DNA of 64,000 nucleotides. It comes from Spongiihabitans sp963422685. GTDB taxonomy: Bacteria; Pseudomonadota; Gammaproteobacteria; Arenicellales; Poriferihabitantaceae. Every line of letters starts with the position of its first letter. The stretch's first letter is position 1. Positions 25,837 to 34,439 of this stretch are shown piece after piece. A program made the position numbers and the translations under genes. The stretch lies in the NCBI GenBank assembly GCA_963422685.1, contig OY730442.1:1984001-2048000 (forward strand), read 5' to 3'. The notes below the pieces were generated by a model that did no database searches, was not told the DNA's origin, and saw nothing but the letters and a program-made list of their open reading frames with translations.

Positions 25837-26168
25837 TGTCCGATTTTTTAGAAGAAAATTTTTTAGCACAGGATATTTAACCTGTACATGGGCTGAGTTT
25901 AAGCCCCGAGTAGTGAAACCCTGGCAATAATCAAGGGTTTTCCTGCCAAATCCTAAACTCCCGAGCCTTTGGTTATTCCTGAGGGGGTTGGTTCTTCTGA
26001 ATGATCAGGAGAGCGTATTTTTATGGAATGATCAGAATTGAAAATTTGCACCTGTGCGAAAGTTTAGGCGGGATGACTCGCCTCAATTTTCCAGCAGGTT
26101 TTTAATGGTTTTATATTTATTTTTTTGATGATAGTACGCCAGTGTATTTAGTGAAACAAGATTAAGCG
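25837..26168 (+). promoter_or_regulatory. Long structured rpsL-rpsG intercistronic region
   Basis: 332 bp with no gene where relatives usually have about a hundred or fewer. Inverted repeats: GGGCT/AGCCC (about 25890-25906), AAACCCT (25916-25922)/AGGGTTT (25934-25940), GGCG/CGCC (about 26067-26082). A 10-bp direct repeat GAATGATCAG occurs at 25999-26008 and 26026-26035. In E. coli ribosomal protein S7 represses translation by binding the rpsL-rpsG junction; a functionally similar element here is inferred from position only. Confidence 0.5.
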
Positions 26169-26639
26169 ATGCCAAGAAGAAGAGAAGTGCCGAAGCGCAA
26201 AATTTTGCCGGATCCCAAATTCAAGGATCAAACTATTGCAAAATTCATTAACATCATGATGCTGGATGGCAAGAAATCTGTTGCCGAAAAGATCATGTAT
26301 GGAGCGCTGGATATTATCAAACAACGTGGTCAGGATGACCCTGTAGAGACTTTCAATAATGCGTTGGAAAAAGTCAGCCCCAGTGTGGAAGTAAAAAGCC
26401 GACGGGTTGGTGGTGCCACTTATCAGGTGCCGGTGGAAGTACGACCAAATCGACAAATGGCATTGGCCATGCGTTGGCTGGTGGGTGCGGCGCGTAAGCG
26501 CAGCGAAAAATCCATGACTGCCCGCCTTGCAGGTGAGTTGATGGATGCTTCTGATGCTCGCGGAAGCGCAGTGAAAAAGCGTGAAGACACGCTGAAAATG
26601 GCCGAAGCCAATAAAGCATTTTCGCATTATCGCTTCTAG
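26169..26639 (+). CDS. rpsG: Ribosomal protein uS7
   Basis: Primary binder of the 3' major domain of 16S rRNA and nucleator of the small-subunit head. 156 aa, the standard bacterial length, with MPRRREVPKRKILPDPKF at the N-terminus and VGGATYQVPVEVRP in the middle. In E. coli it autoregulates its operon; the long structured spacer in front of this gene is the likely place for such control. fusA starts 17 bp after the stop. Confidence 0.98.
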   Translation: MPRRREVPKRKILPDPKFKDQTIAKFINIMMLDGKKSVAEKIMYGALDIIKQRGQDDPVETFNNALEKVSPSVEVKSRRVGGATYQVPVEVRPNRQMALAMRWLVGAARKRSEKSMTARLAGELMDASDARGSAVKKREDTLKMAEANKAFSHYRF

Positions 26640-26656
26640 CACGACTCGTTATTACA

Positions 26657-28747
26657 ATGACGCGCAAGACCCCTCTCCATCGTTATCGCAATATTGGCAT
26701 CATGGCGCACATTGATGCCGGCAAAACCACGACCACCGAGCGCGTGCTGTTCTATACCGGTCTTTCCCATAAGATTGGCGAAGTCCATGACGGCAATGCG
26801 GTAATGGACTGGATGGAGCAGGAGCAGGAAAGGGGAATCACGATTACTTCCGCTGCCACAACCTGCTTTTGGAGCGGTATGGACAAAAGTCTGGCAGCGC
26901 ATCGAATTAACATTATCGACACCCCTGGTCACGTTGATTTCACTATCGAAGTAGAGCGCTCGTTACGAATACTGGACGGCGCAGTGGCTGTTTTTTGCGC
27001 AGTGGGTGGCGTAGAGCCGCAGTCAGAAACAGTTTGGCGACAAGCGGATAAGTATCAGGTGCCGCGCATGGCATTCGTTAATAAAATGGACCGAACCGGG
27101 GCTGATTTCTTGCGGGTAGTGGACCAGGTTAAATCCCGTCTCGGCGCGAATCCGGTTGTTATGCAACTGAATATTGGCTCCGAAGAAAACTTTAAGGGTG
27201 TCGTCGATCTGGTCAGGATGAAGGCGATTTACTGGAGTGAAGATAACCGGGGGGTTGAGTTTGCATATCTCGACATTCCTGAAGGGCTGGTTGGGTTGTG
27301 CGATGAATACCGCGCAAAACTGGTGGAAGCGGCGGCAGAAGCAGACGACGCCACGATGGACAAATATTTCGAACAGGGTGAGCTGAGCCAGGAAGAAATT
27401 AAACAGGGCATTCGTATTCGCACCCTCAGGAATGAAATCATTCCAGTATTTTGCGGGTCGGCTTTTAAAAACAAGGGTGTGCAGACCATGCTGGATGGTG
27501 TGGTTGATTTCCTGCCGAGCCCCATAGATGTGCCGGCCATCAGTGGTATTGCCGCAGACGGTGAGACGGAAATTTTGCGAAAATCTGACGATAATGAGCC
27601 ATTTTCTGCCCTGGCTTTTAAAATCATGTCCGATCCGTTCTTCGGTCAGCTCATATTCTTCCGTGTTTATTCCGGCGCAATCAAAGCCGGGGATACGGTA
27701 TTGAATTCCGTCAAGGGCAAAAAAGAACGTATCGGTCGAATCCTGCAAATGCACTCCAATCACCGCAAAGATATTAAAGAAGTTCGCGCGGGTGATATTG
27801 CGGCGGCTGTGGGTCTGAAAAGTATTACCACTGGCGATACATTATGCGCCACAGATTCGGAAGTGGTGCTGGAGAGAATGGAATTTCCCAATCCGGTTAT
27901 TTCCCAGGCGGTAGAGCCCAAAACCAGAACCGATCAGGAGAAGCTCGGTATTGCATTGGGCAAGTTAGCGCAGGAGGATCCTTCATTTCGAGTTCACTCT
28001 GACCCGGAATCCGGCCAGACCATTATTTCCGGTATGGGTGAGCTGCATCTGGAAATCATCATTGATCGCTTGAAAAGAGAGTTTAGTGTGGACGCCAATA
28101 TCGGCAAGCCGCAGGTGGCTTATCGAGAGACCATTACGAAAATGATCGAAATTGAGCATAAGTACGCCAAGCAAACCGGTGGACGCGGCCAGTTCGGGCA
28201 TGTGTATGTACGTTTGCAGCCACAGGAAATGGGCGCGGGTTACGAATTTGTTGACGAAATTAAAGGCGGCGTCATTCCCAAGGCATTTATTCCGTCAGTA
28301 GATAAAGGAATACAGGACGCGATGCAATCCGGTGTAGTAGCGGGTTACCCGGTTATTGATGTGAAAGTCACATTGTTTTACGGTTCTTATCACGAAGTCG
28401 ATTCGTCCGAGCATGCGTTTAAAGCGGCAGGGTCTATGGCCTTCAGAGAAGGTGCGAAGCAAGCGCACCCACAGTTGCTTGAACCGATGATGGCAGTAGA
28501 AATTGTTACTCCAGAAGAATACATGGGCGGTGTTAACGGTGATTTGAGTTCGCGCCGCGGCATCATCCATGAAATGGAAGATTCACCCGGCGGAAAAATT
28601 GTAAAAGCAGAAGTTCCGCTGTCGGAAATGTTTGGTTATTCAACCTCGTTGCGGTCAGCTACCCAGGGTCGGGCAAACTACACCATGGAGTTTAGAAAAT
28701 ATGCGCCGGTTCCTGAAAACGTCAGCGCTGCAATCAGAAATTATTAG
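26657..28747 (+). CDS. fusA: Elongation factor G
   Basis: GTPase that drives ribosomal translocation and, with RRF, recycling. 696 aa, standard length. G-domain motifs are AHIDAGKTTTTER (P loop), RGITITSAAT (switch I), DTPGHVDFT and NKMDR; domains II-V follow, with EFRKYAPVPENV near the end. Normal str-operon location between rpsG and tuf. The sequence is the bacterial housekeeping EF-G type, not a mitochondrial-like or tetracycline-resistance paralogue. Confidence 0.98.
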   Translation: MTRKTPLHRYRNIGIMAHIDAGKTTTTERVLFYTGLSHKIGEVHDGNAVMDWMEQEQERGITITSAATTCFWSGMDKSLAAHRINIIDTPGHVDFTIEVERSLRILDGAVAVFCAVGGVEPQSETVWRQADKYQVPRMAFVNKMDRTGADFLRVVDQVKSRLGANPVVMQLNIGSEENFKGVVDLVRMKAIYWSEDNRGVEFAYLDIPEGLVGLCDEYRAKLVEAAAEADDATMDKYFEQGELSQEEIKQGIRIRTLRNEIIPVFCGSAFKNKGVQTMLDGVVDFLPSPIDVPAISGIAADGETEILRKSDDNEPFSALAFKIMSDPFFGQLIFFRVYSGAIKAGDTVLNSVKGKKERIGRILQMHSNHRKDIKEVRAGDIAAAVGLKSITTGDTLCATDSEVVLERMEFPNPVISQAVEPKTRTDQEKLGIALGKLAQEDPSFRVHSDPESGQTIISGMGELHLEIIIDRLKREFSVDANIGKPQVAYRETITKMIEIEHKYAKQTGGRGQFGHVYVRLQPQEMGAGYEFVDEIKGGVIPKAFIPSVDKGIQDAMQSGVVAGYPVIDVKVTLFYGSYHEVDSSEHAFKAAGSMAFREGAKQAHPQLLEPMMAVEIVTPEEYMGGVNGDLSSRRGIIHEMEDSPGGKIVKAEVPLSEMFGYSTSLRSATQGRANYTMEFRKYAPVPENVSAAIRNY

Positions 28748-28813
28748 CCAGTAGATATTTGATTCGGAAGAAAAAATTTACACGCAAAGAATGAGACCCC
28801 CAGGAGATAAACC

Positions 28814-30007
28814 ATGGTAAAAGCGAGATTTAGTCGGAGCAAGCCGCACGTAAACGTAGGCACCATAGGTCATGTAGATCATGGCAAGACGACCTTAACA
28901 GCGGCGATGACCAAAGTATTATCGGTGAAATACGGTGGTACGGAAGTCAAGGCATTTGATGAGATTGACAATGCGCCGGAGGAGCGTGAGCGTGGGATTA
29001 CCATCGCCACCGCCCATGTTGAATATGAAACTGCGGTGCGTCACTACGCCCACGTAGATTGTCCGGGGCATGCGGATTATGTAAAGAACATGATTACAGG
29101 AGCGGCGCAGATGGACGGAGCCATTTTGGTATGTTCAGCGGCGGATGGTCCGATGCCGCAGACCCGGGAGCACATACTGTTGGCGCGTCAGGTAGGGGTG
29201 CCGTATATCGTTGTATATTTAAACAAAGCCGACATGGTAGACGATGAGGAGTTAATGGAGTTGGTAGAGATGGAAATCAGAGAGTTACTGGACAGTTATG
29301 AGTTTCCTGGGGATGACACCCCGGTCATTATTGGTAGCGCGTTAAAGGCGTTGGAAGGGGAGCAGAGCGAGATAGGCGAAGGATCGATACTGAAGTTAGC
29401 TGAAGCGTTGGATCACTACATTCCTGAGCCGGAGCGCAAGGTAGAGGGGGATTTTCTGATGCCGGTAGAGGATGTATTTTCCATATCGGGTCGTGGCACA
29501 GTGGTGACGGGTCGTATAGAGCGAGGTGTGATCAAGGTAGGGGAAGGAGTTGCGGTGGTAGGTATCAGGGCGACCATGAGCACGGTATGCACGGGCGTAG
29601 AGATGTTTCGCAAGTTATTGGACGAAGGTCAGGCGGGAGACAATGTAGGGATACTGTTGCGGGGGACGAAGCGTGAAGAAGTAGAGCGTGGGCAGGTATT
29701 AGCGAAGCCGGGATCGATCACGCCGCATACGCGTTTTGCGGCGGAGGTATACATATTATCGAAGGAGGAGGGGGGTCGTCACACGCCATTTTTCCAGGGA
29801 TATCGGCCGCAGTTTTATTTTCGCACGACGGATGTAACGGGTACGTGTGAGTTAATGGCGGGTACAGAGATGGTGATGCCTGGGGACAATGTATCGTTGC
29901 GGGTAGAGTTAGGGTCGGCGATCGCGATGGAGGAGGGTTTGCGATTTGCCATACGCGAGGGCGGTCGCACTGTGGGCGCCGGGGTGGTGACTGAAATCAT
30001 CGAATAA
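28814..30007 (+). CDS. tuf: Elongation factor Tu
   Basis: Delivers aminoacyl-tRNA to the ribosome. 397 aa with GTPase motifs GHVDHGKTT, DCPGHADYVKNMITGAAQMD and NKAD, then the tRNA-binding domains II and III. AGGAG at 28802-28806 is a good Shine-Dalgarno. Two oddities. Codon use differs from fusA and the ribosomal genes: GTA, TTA and GCG are frequent and at least nine Ile codons are ATA, which highly expressed genes usually avoid. Domain III is also divergent near the C-terminus (SLRVELGSAIAMEEG, VVTEIIE). All functional motifs are intact, so it should be active. Confidence 0.97.
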   Translation: MVKARFSRSKPHVNVGTIGHVDHGKTTLTAAMTKVLSVKYGGTEVKAFDEIDNAPEERERGITIATAHVEYETAVRHYAHVDCPGHADYVKNMITGAAQMDGAILVCSAADGPMPQTREHILLARQVGVPYIVVYLNKADMVDDEELMELVEMEIRELLDSYEFPGDDTPVIIGSALKALEGEQSEIGEGSILKLAEALDHYIPEPERKVEGDFLMPVEDVFSISGRGTVVTGRIERGVIKVGEGVAVVGIRATMSTVCTGVEMFRKLLDEGQAGDNVGILLRGTKREEVERGQVLAKPGSITPHTRFAAEVYILSKEEGGRHTPFFQGYRPQFYFRTTDVTGTCELMAGTEMVMPGDNVSLRVELGSAIAMEEGLRFAIREGGRTVGAGVVTEIIE

Positions 30008-30058
30008 AAGGTTCAATATATTCTTCAAATATAAAAGAATAGAGAGAAAACCCGGGTA

Positions 30059-30373
30059 ATGGTTGAAAATCAAAAAATTCGTATTAGCCTGAAAGCGTTC
30101 GACCACAAGTCAATTGATCGCTCGGCATTAGAGATCGTGGATACGGCCCGGCGTACCGGTGCGCTGGTGATGGGACCCATTCCATTACCTACCAAGATCG
30201 AAAAGTACACGCTTTTGCGCTCACCCCATGTTGATAAAAAGGCGCGAGACCAGTTTGAGATCAGAACCCATAAACGAATTCTTGACATCGTACAACCCAC
30301 CGATAAAACCGTGGATGCACTGATGAAGCTGGACCTGGCAGCCGGCGTTGACGTTGAGATCAAACTGAACTGA
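30059..30373 (+). CDS. rpsJ: Ribosomal protein uS10
   Basis: Small-subunit head protein that also serves as NusE in transcription antitermination. 104 aa with the family-typical RISLKAFDHKSIDRSALEIV and GPIPLPTKIEKYTLLRSPHVD. First gene of the S10 operon, 51 bp after tuf. That gap has an AT-rich inverted repeat (ATTCTT/AAGAAT) but no obvious promoter or terminator, so read-through from the str operon is possible. Confidence 0.98.
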   Translation: MVENQKIRISLKAFDHKSIDRSALEIVDTARRTGALVMGPIPLPTKIEKYTLLRSPHVDKKARDQFEIRTHKRILDIVQPTDKTVDALMKLDLAAGVDVEIKLN

Positions 30374-30393
30374 CGGCAACCAGGCTACGAGCT

Positions 30394-30421
30394 AATAACA
30401 GCAGGTCAATAACAGCAGGTC
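30394..30421 (+). repeat. Tandem 14-bp duplication carrying the rplC ribosome-binding site
   Basis: AATAACAGCAGGTC occurs twice in direct succession (30394-30407 and 30408-30421), just before the rplC ATG at 30428. Each copy carries an AGCAGGT that can act as Shine-Dalgarno; only the second has normal spacing (about 8 nt). Confidence 0.85.
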
Positions 30422-30427
30422 AATAAA

Positions 30428-31174
30428 ATGTCACTGGGACTGGTTGGAAAAAAAATAGGTATGACCCGGATTTTTACCGAACAGGGTAGATCTCAACCGG
30501 TAACGGTCATAGAAGTTTTGCCGAACCGGATCACACAAATCAAAACTCGGGCAGTGGATGGATATGACGGTTTGCAGCTCACCACGGGTGAGCGGCGTGC
30601 CAGCCGGGTAACCAGGGCGATGCAGGGTCATTTTGCTAAAGCGGGTGTGGAGCCGGGACGTGGTGTTTGGGAGTTTCGACTTGACACCCCGGTTGATACC
30701 GAACCGGGTAACGAGTTAACCGTTGGCTTGTTTGAGCAAGGTCAAACAGTGGACGTGACCGGCCAGTCAATCGGCAAGGGTTTTGCCGGTGTTATGAAGC
30801 GTCATGGTTTCGCTGGTGGTCGTGCAACCCATGGCAACTCCAAAGCCCACAGACTGGGTGGTTCAATTGGTAATGCCCAGGACCCTGGCCGAGTATTTAA
30901 GGGCAAGAAGATGGCGGGCCATATGGGTGTTGCCCGAGTGGTTCAACAAAATCTGGTTGTAGTGCGAGTGGATTGTGAACGGAATCTTATTTTGATTGCA
31001 GGCTCTATACCGGGCGCTAAAGGTTCGGACGTGATAATTCGCCCAGCGGTTAAATCCGATGGGGTGCTTTCGATTGCAAATCCGGGATTGATTGTGGTTA
31101 AAAAGGAAAACGACCGGTCAGCGCCCAATACGAATGCGGCATCAACTGCGCCTGAAGCCGACCAGGCCAGATAG
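30428..31174 (+). CDS. rplC: Ribosomal protein uL3
   Basis: Early-assembly large-subunit protein near the peptidyl-transferase centre. The core is normal: GLVGKKIGMTRIFTEQG at the start, GHATHGNSKAHR-like GGRATHGNSKAHRLGGSIG with the methylatable-glutamine loop region, and GHMGVARVV. At 248 aa it is about 35 residues longer than usual; the extra C-terminal part (NDRSAPNTNAASTAPEADQAR) is low-complexity and probably disordered. Preceded by a duplicated ribosome-binding site; rplD starts 24 bp later. Confidence 0.97.
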   Translation: MSLGLVGKKIGMTRIFTEQGRSQPVTVIEVLPNRITQIKTRAVDGYDGLQLTTGERRASRVTRAMQGHFAKAGVEPGRGVWEFRLDTPVDTEPGNELTVGLFEQGQTVDVTGQSIGKGFAGVMKRHGFAGGRATHGNSKAHRLGGSIGNAQDPGRVFKGKKMAGHMGVARVVQQNLVVVRVDCERNLILIAGSIPGAKGSDVIIRPAVKSDGVLSIANPGLIVVKKENDRSAPNTNAASTAPEADQAR

Positions 31175-31198
31175 ACAGCAACCCAGGGGAAGACGCGA

Positions 31199-31822
31199 AT
31201 GACCGTGCAATTAAAAATAAACAATATCGCAGGTAGCGGGGTGGAAAACCTGGATCTGTCTGAGACCAGCTTCGGTGTGGAATATAACGAAGCACTTATA
31301 CATCAAGTGGTTACAGCGTATCAAGCGGGTGGTCGCAGTGGCACCCGGGCCCAGAAAAACCGCTCAGCGGCGAGTGGCGGCGGCGCAAAGCCCTGGAGAC
31401 AGAAAGGTTCGGGGCGCGCACGCGCAGGTACTATTCGCAGCCCGATTTTCACTGGCGGCGGTCGTGCTTTTCCTGCCTCTACCCGGGACTTCTCACAAAA
31501 AGTGAACAGGAAAATGTATCGGGCCGCGATGCGCTCCATACTTTCCGAGCTGGCGCGGCAGAACAGATTGGTGGTGGTCGACGATTTCGCCATGGAAGCG
31601 CCTAAAACCAGATTGCTTCAGGATGTGCTTCTTAAACTGGGCGTGACCCAGGCGTTGATAGTGACTGCCCGGGACAATCAAAATGCGGCGCTTTCAGCTC
31701 GAAATTTGAAATGGATTTCGGTTTGTAATAGCGGTGAAATTGATCCGGTAAGTCTGATTCGTCATGAAAAAGTGGTGATTACGGTGGACGCCGCCAAAAA
31801 TATAGATGAGGCCTTCCAATGA
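31199..31822 (+). CDS. rplD: Ribosomal protein uL4
   Basis: Large-subunit protein lining the exit tunnel, and the S10-operon autorepressor in E. coli. 207 aa; the tunnel loop is recognisable as GTRAQKNRSAASGGGAKPWR followed by QKGSGRARAGTIRSP. An AGGGGAA Shine-Dalgarno precedes the ATG. The last four bases overlap the rplW start (ATGA), implying coupled translation. Confidence 0.97.
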   Translation: MTVQLKINNIAGSGVENLDLSETSFGVEYNEALIHQVVTAYQAGGRSGTRAQKNRSAASGGGAKPWRQKGSGRARAGTIRSPIFTGGGRAFPASTRDFSQKVNRKMYRAAMRSILSELARQNRLVVVDDFAMEAPKTRLLQDVLLKLGVTQALIVTARDNQNAALSARNLKWISVCNSGEIDPVSLIRHEKVVITVDAAKNIDEAFQ

Positions 31823-32178
31823 GGGTGCAAAAACGAAAAAGTATGCTTAAAGCCAATAAAGTGCAACCCGCTGTGCTGGATGGAGAACGGTTATATCAAA
31901 TCATCCTTAAACCGGTGATTTCGGAAAAAACCACCCGTGCCGCCGATAAAAATGGCCAGGTGGTTTTTCAGGTGACTGGCGATGCGAACAAATATGAGAT
32001 TCGCCAGGCAGTGGAAAAATTATTTGAGGTAAAAGTGAAAAGCGTTCAGGTTGTGAACGTACCCGCAAAGCGCAAAAAACTCGGTCAAATCCAGGGTATG
32101 CGCAGCAGTTGGAAAAAAGCGTATGTTTGTTTGCAGGCAGGACATGACATCGATTTTATCGGCATGACCGGGACTTGA
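31819..32178 (+). CDS. rplW: Ribosomal protein uL23
   Basis: Large-subunit protein at the tunnel exit and docking site for trigger factor and SRP. 119 aa, longer than the usual ~100, because of an N-terminal extension (MRVQKRKSMLKANKVQPAVL) before LYQIILKPVISEKTT. ATG 31819 overlaps the rplD stop and is favoured by coupling; ATG 31843 would give a shorter form. The C-terminus has the normal KRKKLGQIQGMRSSWKKAYV. Confidence 0.96.
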   Translation: MRVQKRKSMLKANKVQPAVLDGERLYQIILKPVISEKTTRAADKNGQVVFQVTGDANKYEIRQAVEKLFEVKVKSVQVVNVPAKRKKLGQIQGMRSSWKKAYVCLQAGHDIDFIGMTGT

Positions 32179-32209
32179 CAAAATTCAAATCGGCAAACTC
32201 AGAATTGAA

Positions 32210-33034
32210 ATGGCATTAGTAAAACAAAAACCGACTACCCCGGGTCGTAGAGGTAAGGTTAAAGTTGTAACGCCGGATTTGCATAAGGGCAAGCCTTATG
32301 GGCCGTTACTCGAACCGAAGACGGCAATTAGCGGCAGAAACAACCAGGGCCGTATTACCGTGCGGCATCGTGGTGGTGGACATAAGCGTCATTATCGGGT
32401 GATCGATTTCAAGCGCAATAAAGACGGTATTGCCGCAACGGTTTTGCGTATTGAATACGACCCTAACCGAAGTGCGCATATCGCCTTACTGGTTTATGCA
32501 GATGGCGAGCATCGTTACATAATTGCCCCGCGTGGTTTGGCCGCAGGTGATACCGTGGTTTCCGGTTCTGGTGGCGGATATAATGTTGGTAACAGTATGC
32601 CGTTACGAAACATACCGGTCGGTACGGTGGTGCATTGTATTGAGTTAAAACCAGGTAAAGGCGCCCAAGTGGCCCGTTCGGCGGGTGCTGCGGTGCAATT
32701 CCTCGGCAAAGAAGGCGCTTATGCGCAATTGCGATTGCGTTCCGGCGAAATCAGAAAGGTGCATTTGGATTGTCGCGCTACCATAGGACAAGCCGGCAAT
32801 TTGGAACAGGGTTTAGCCAAAATTGGTAAAGCTGGCGCAAAACGCTGGAGAGGTATTCGTCCCACGGTACGTGGTGTGGCCATGAACCCGGTGGATCACC
32901 CCCATGGTGGCGGTGAAGGTCGTACCTCGGGTGGCCGTGACCCGGTATCGCCCTGGGGTACGCCCACAAAAGGCTATAGAACGCGATTGAACAAACGAAC
33001 ATCTTCCATGATTATCCGCAGAAGGAAAAAATAA
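32210..33034 (+). CDS. rplB: Ribosomal protein uL2
   Basis: Essential large-subunit protein for subunit association and peptidyl-transferase activity. 274 aa, standard length, with RHRGGGHKRHYRVIDFKRNK and the near-universal C-terminal GVAMNPVDHPHGGGEGRT containing the critical His. rpsS follows 2 bp after the stop. Confidence 0.98.
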   Translation: MALVKQKPTTPGRRGKVKVVTPDLHKGKPYGPLLEPKTAISGRNNQGRITVRHRGGGHKRHYRVIDFKRNKDGIAATVLRIEYDPNRSAHIALLVYADGEHRYIIAPRGLAAGDTVVSGSGGGYNVGNSMPLRNIPVGTVVHCIELKPGKGAQVARSAGAAVQFLGKEGAYAQLRLRSGEIRKVHLDCRATIGQAGNLEQGLAKIGKAGAKRWRGIRPTVRGVAMNPVDHPHGGGEGRTSGGRDPVSPWGTPTKGYRTRLNKRTSSMIIRRRKK

Positions 33035-33036
33035 GC

Positions 33037-33309
33037 ATGCCACGCTCGATTAAAAAAGGTCCTTTTGTTGACCATCATTTGTGGGCAAAAGTCGAAAAAG
33101 CCAGACAAGAAAATTCGCGCAGACCGATTAAGACATGGTCACGACGTTCAATGATCATGCCTGAATTTGTGGGTATAACCATTGCTGTACACAATGGCCG
33201 CCAGCATGTGCCTGTACTGGTCAATGAAAACATGGTGGGTCATAAACTGGGCGAGTTTGCTCCTACTCGTACTTACCGTGGACACGTCGCCAGTAAAAAA
33301 GCCAGGTAA
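33037..33309 (+). CDS. rpsS: Ribosomal protein uS19
   Basis: Small-subunit head protein that contacts S13 and tRNA. 90 aa beginning MPRSIKKGPFVDHHLWAKVE and containing RRSMIMPEFVGITIAVHNGR and GHKLGEFAPTRTYRGH, all family-diagnostic. Tight spacing to rplB (2 bp). Confidence 0.98.
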   Translation: MPRSIKKGPFVDHHLWAKVEKARQENSRRPIKTWSRRSMIMPEFVGITIAVHNGRQHVPVLVNENMVGHKLGEFAPTRTYRGHVASKKAR

Positions 33310-33355
33310 ACCGGCTTGAGACCCTGTCAAGACAAGCGCAAAACAAGAGAATACG

Positions 33356-33742
33356 ATGCAAGTCAGATCAGTAACAAAATACGTCAGATTATCCGCGCAG
33401 AAAGGCCGCCTGGTGGCCGATCAAATCAGAACTCTTCCGGTCGAAAAGGCGTTGGAGATTCTGTCGTTCAGCCCTAAAAAAGGCGCAGTGCCGATGAAAA
33501 AAGCGCTGGATTCGGCGATAGCCAATGCAGAGCACAACGAAGGTGCTGATATTGATGATTTGTGGGTCAGTCAGGTGATGGTTGACGAAGCACCGACGAT
33601 GAAACGGTTTCGGGCGCGGGCGAAAGGGCGCGGCACCCGGATTCTTAAGCGGAATTGTCACATCACACTGAGCGTGAGCGACGAGCCCGCCCGTAAAATT
33701 AACGGGCGAAAAATAATGAGCAATAAATCGAGCAGCAGGTAA
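33356..33742 (+). CDS. rplV: Ribosomal protein uL22
   Basis: Large-subunit protein whose hairpin lines the exit tunnel. Core motifs are RLSAQKGRLVADQIRTLPVEKAL and TMKRFRARAKGRGTRILKRN. 128 aa, about 18 longer than usual through a basic C-terminal tail (EPARKINGRKIMSNKSSSR). The stop shares one base with the rpsC start (TAATG). Confidence 0.97.
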   Translation: MQVRSVTKYVRLSAQKGRLVADQIRTLPVEKALEILSFSPKKGAVPMKKALDSAIANAEHNEGADIDDLWVSQVMVDEAPTMKRFRARAKGRGTRILKRNCHITLSVSDEPARKINGRKIMSNKSSSR

Positions 33743-34434
33743 TGGGTCAAAAAGTACAACCAAACGGTATTCGACTCGGCATAGTTAAAGACTTTAATGC
33801 GACGTGGTATGCAAGTAGTCATACTTATGCGGATACCCTGGCACAGGATCTGAAAATTCGTGAGTTTTTGACCAAACGCCTGAATAATGCGTCGGTGAGC
33901 AGGATTACCATAGATCGGCCAGCGCAAAATCTGAACATAACCATTTATACGGCAAGACCCGGTATCGTCATCGGCAAAAAAGGCGAAGATATCGAGCGTC
34001 TTCGATTTGAGTTGACCAGAATCAACGGGAACCCGGTGCAAGTGGCCGTAGAAGAAATTCGTCGGCCTGAACTGGATGCAAAACTCGTAGCAGAAAATAT
34101 TTGCCAGCAACTCGAAAAAAGAATCATGTTCCGGCGCGCCATGAAGCGCTCGGTTCAAAACTCCATGCGTCTGGGTGCGGAAGGCGTCAAGGTGATGTTG
34201 GCAGGGCGTTTGAATGGCGCGGAGATCGCCCGAACCGAATGGTACCGGGAAGGTCGGGTTCCGTTGCATACGTTACGTGCCGATATTGATTACGGCGTGC
34301 ATGAAGCGCATACCACTTACGGGATTATTGGCGTTAAGGTCTGGATCTTCAAGGGTGAGATTTTTGCACAGGAACGGCCAGCCGCCCGGGCCGCTGGACT
34401 GCCCGGCCCTGAATCCATTGTAAAAACTGCTTGA
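33742..34434 (+). CDS. rpsC: Ribosomal protein uS3
   Basis: Small-subunit protein at the mRNA entry tunnel with helicase function. 230 aa; starts MGQKVQPNGIRLGI, has the KH-domain loop GIVIGKKGEDIERLR and C-terminal GRLNGAEIARTEWYREGRVP. Starts on the last base of the rplV stop. Confidence 0.98.
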   Translation: MGQKVQPNGIRLGIVKDFNATWYASSHTYADTLAQDLKIREFLTKRLNNASVSRITIDRPAQNLNITIYTARPGIVIGKKGEDIERLRFELTRINGNPVQVAVEEIRRPELDAKLVAENICQQLEKRIMFRRAMKRSVQNSMRLGAEGVKVMLAGRLNGAEIARTEWYREGRVPLHTLRADIDYGVHEAHTTYGIIGVKVWIFKGEIFAQERPAARAAGLPGPESIVKTA

Positions 34435-34439
34435 TTTCC

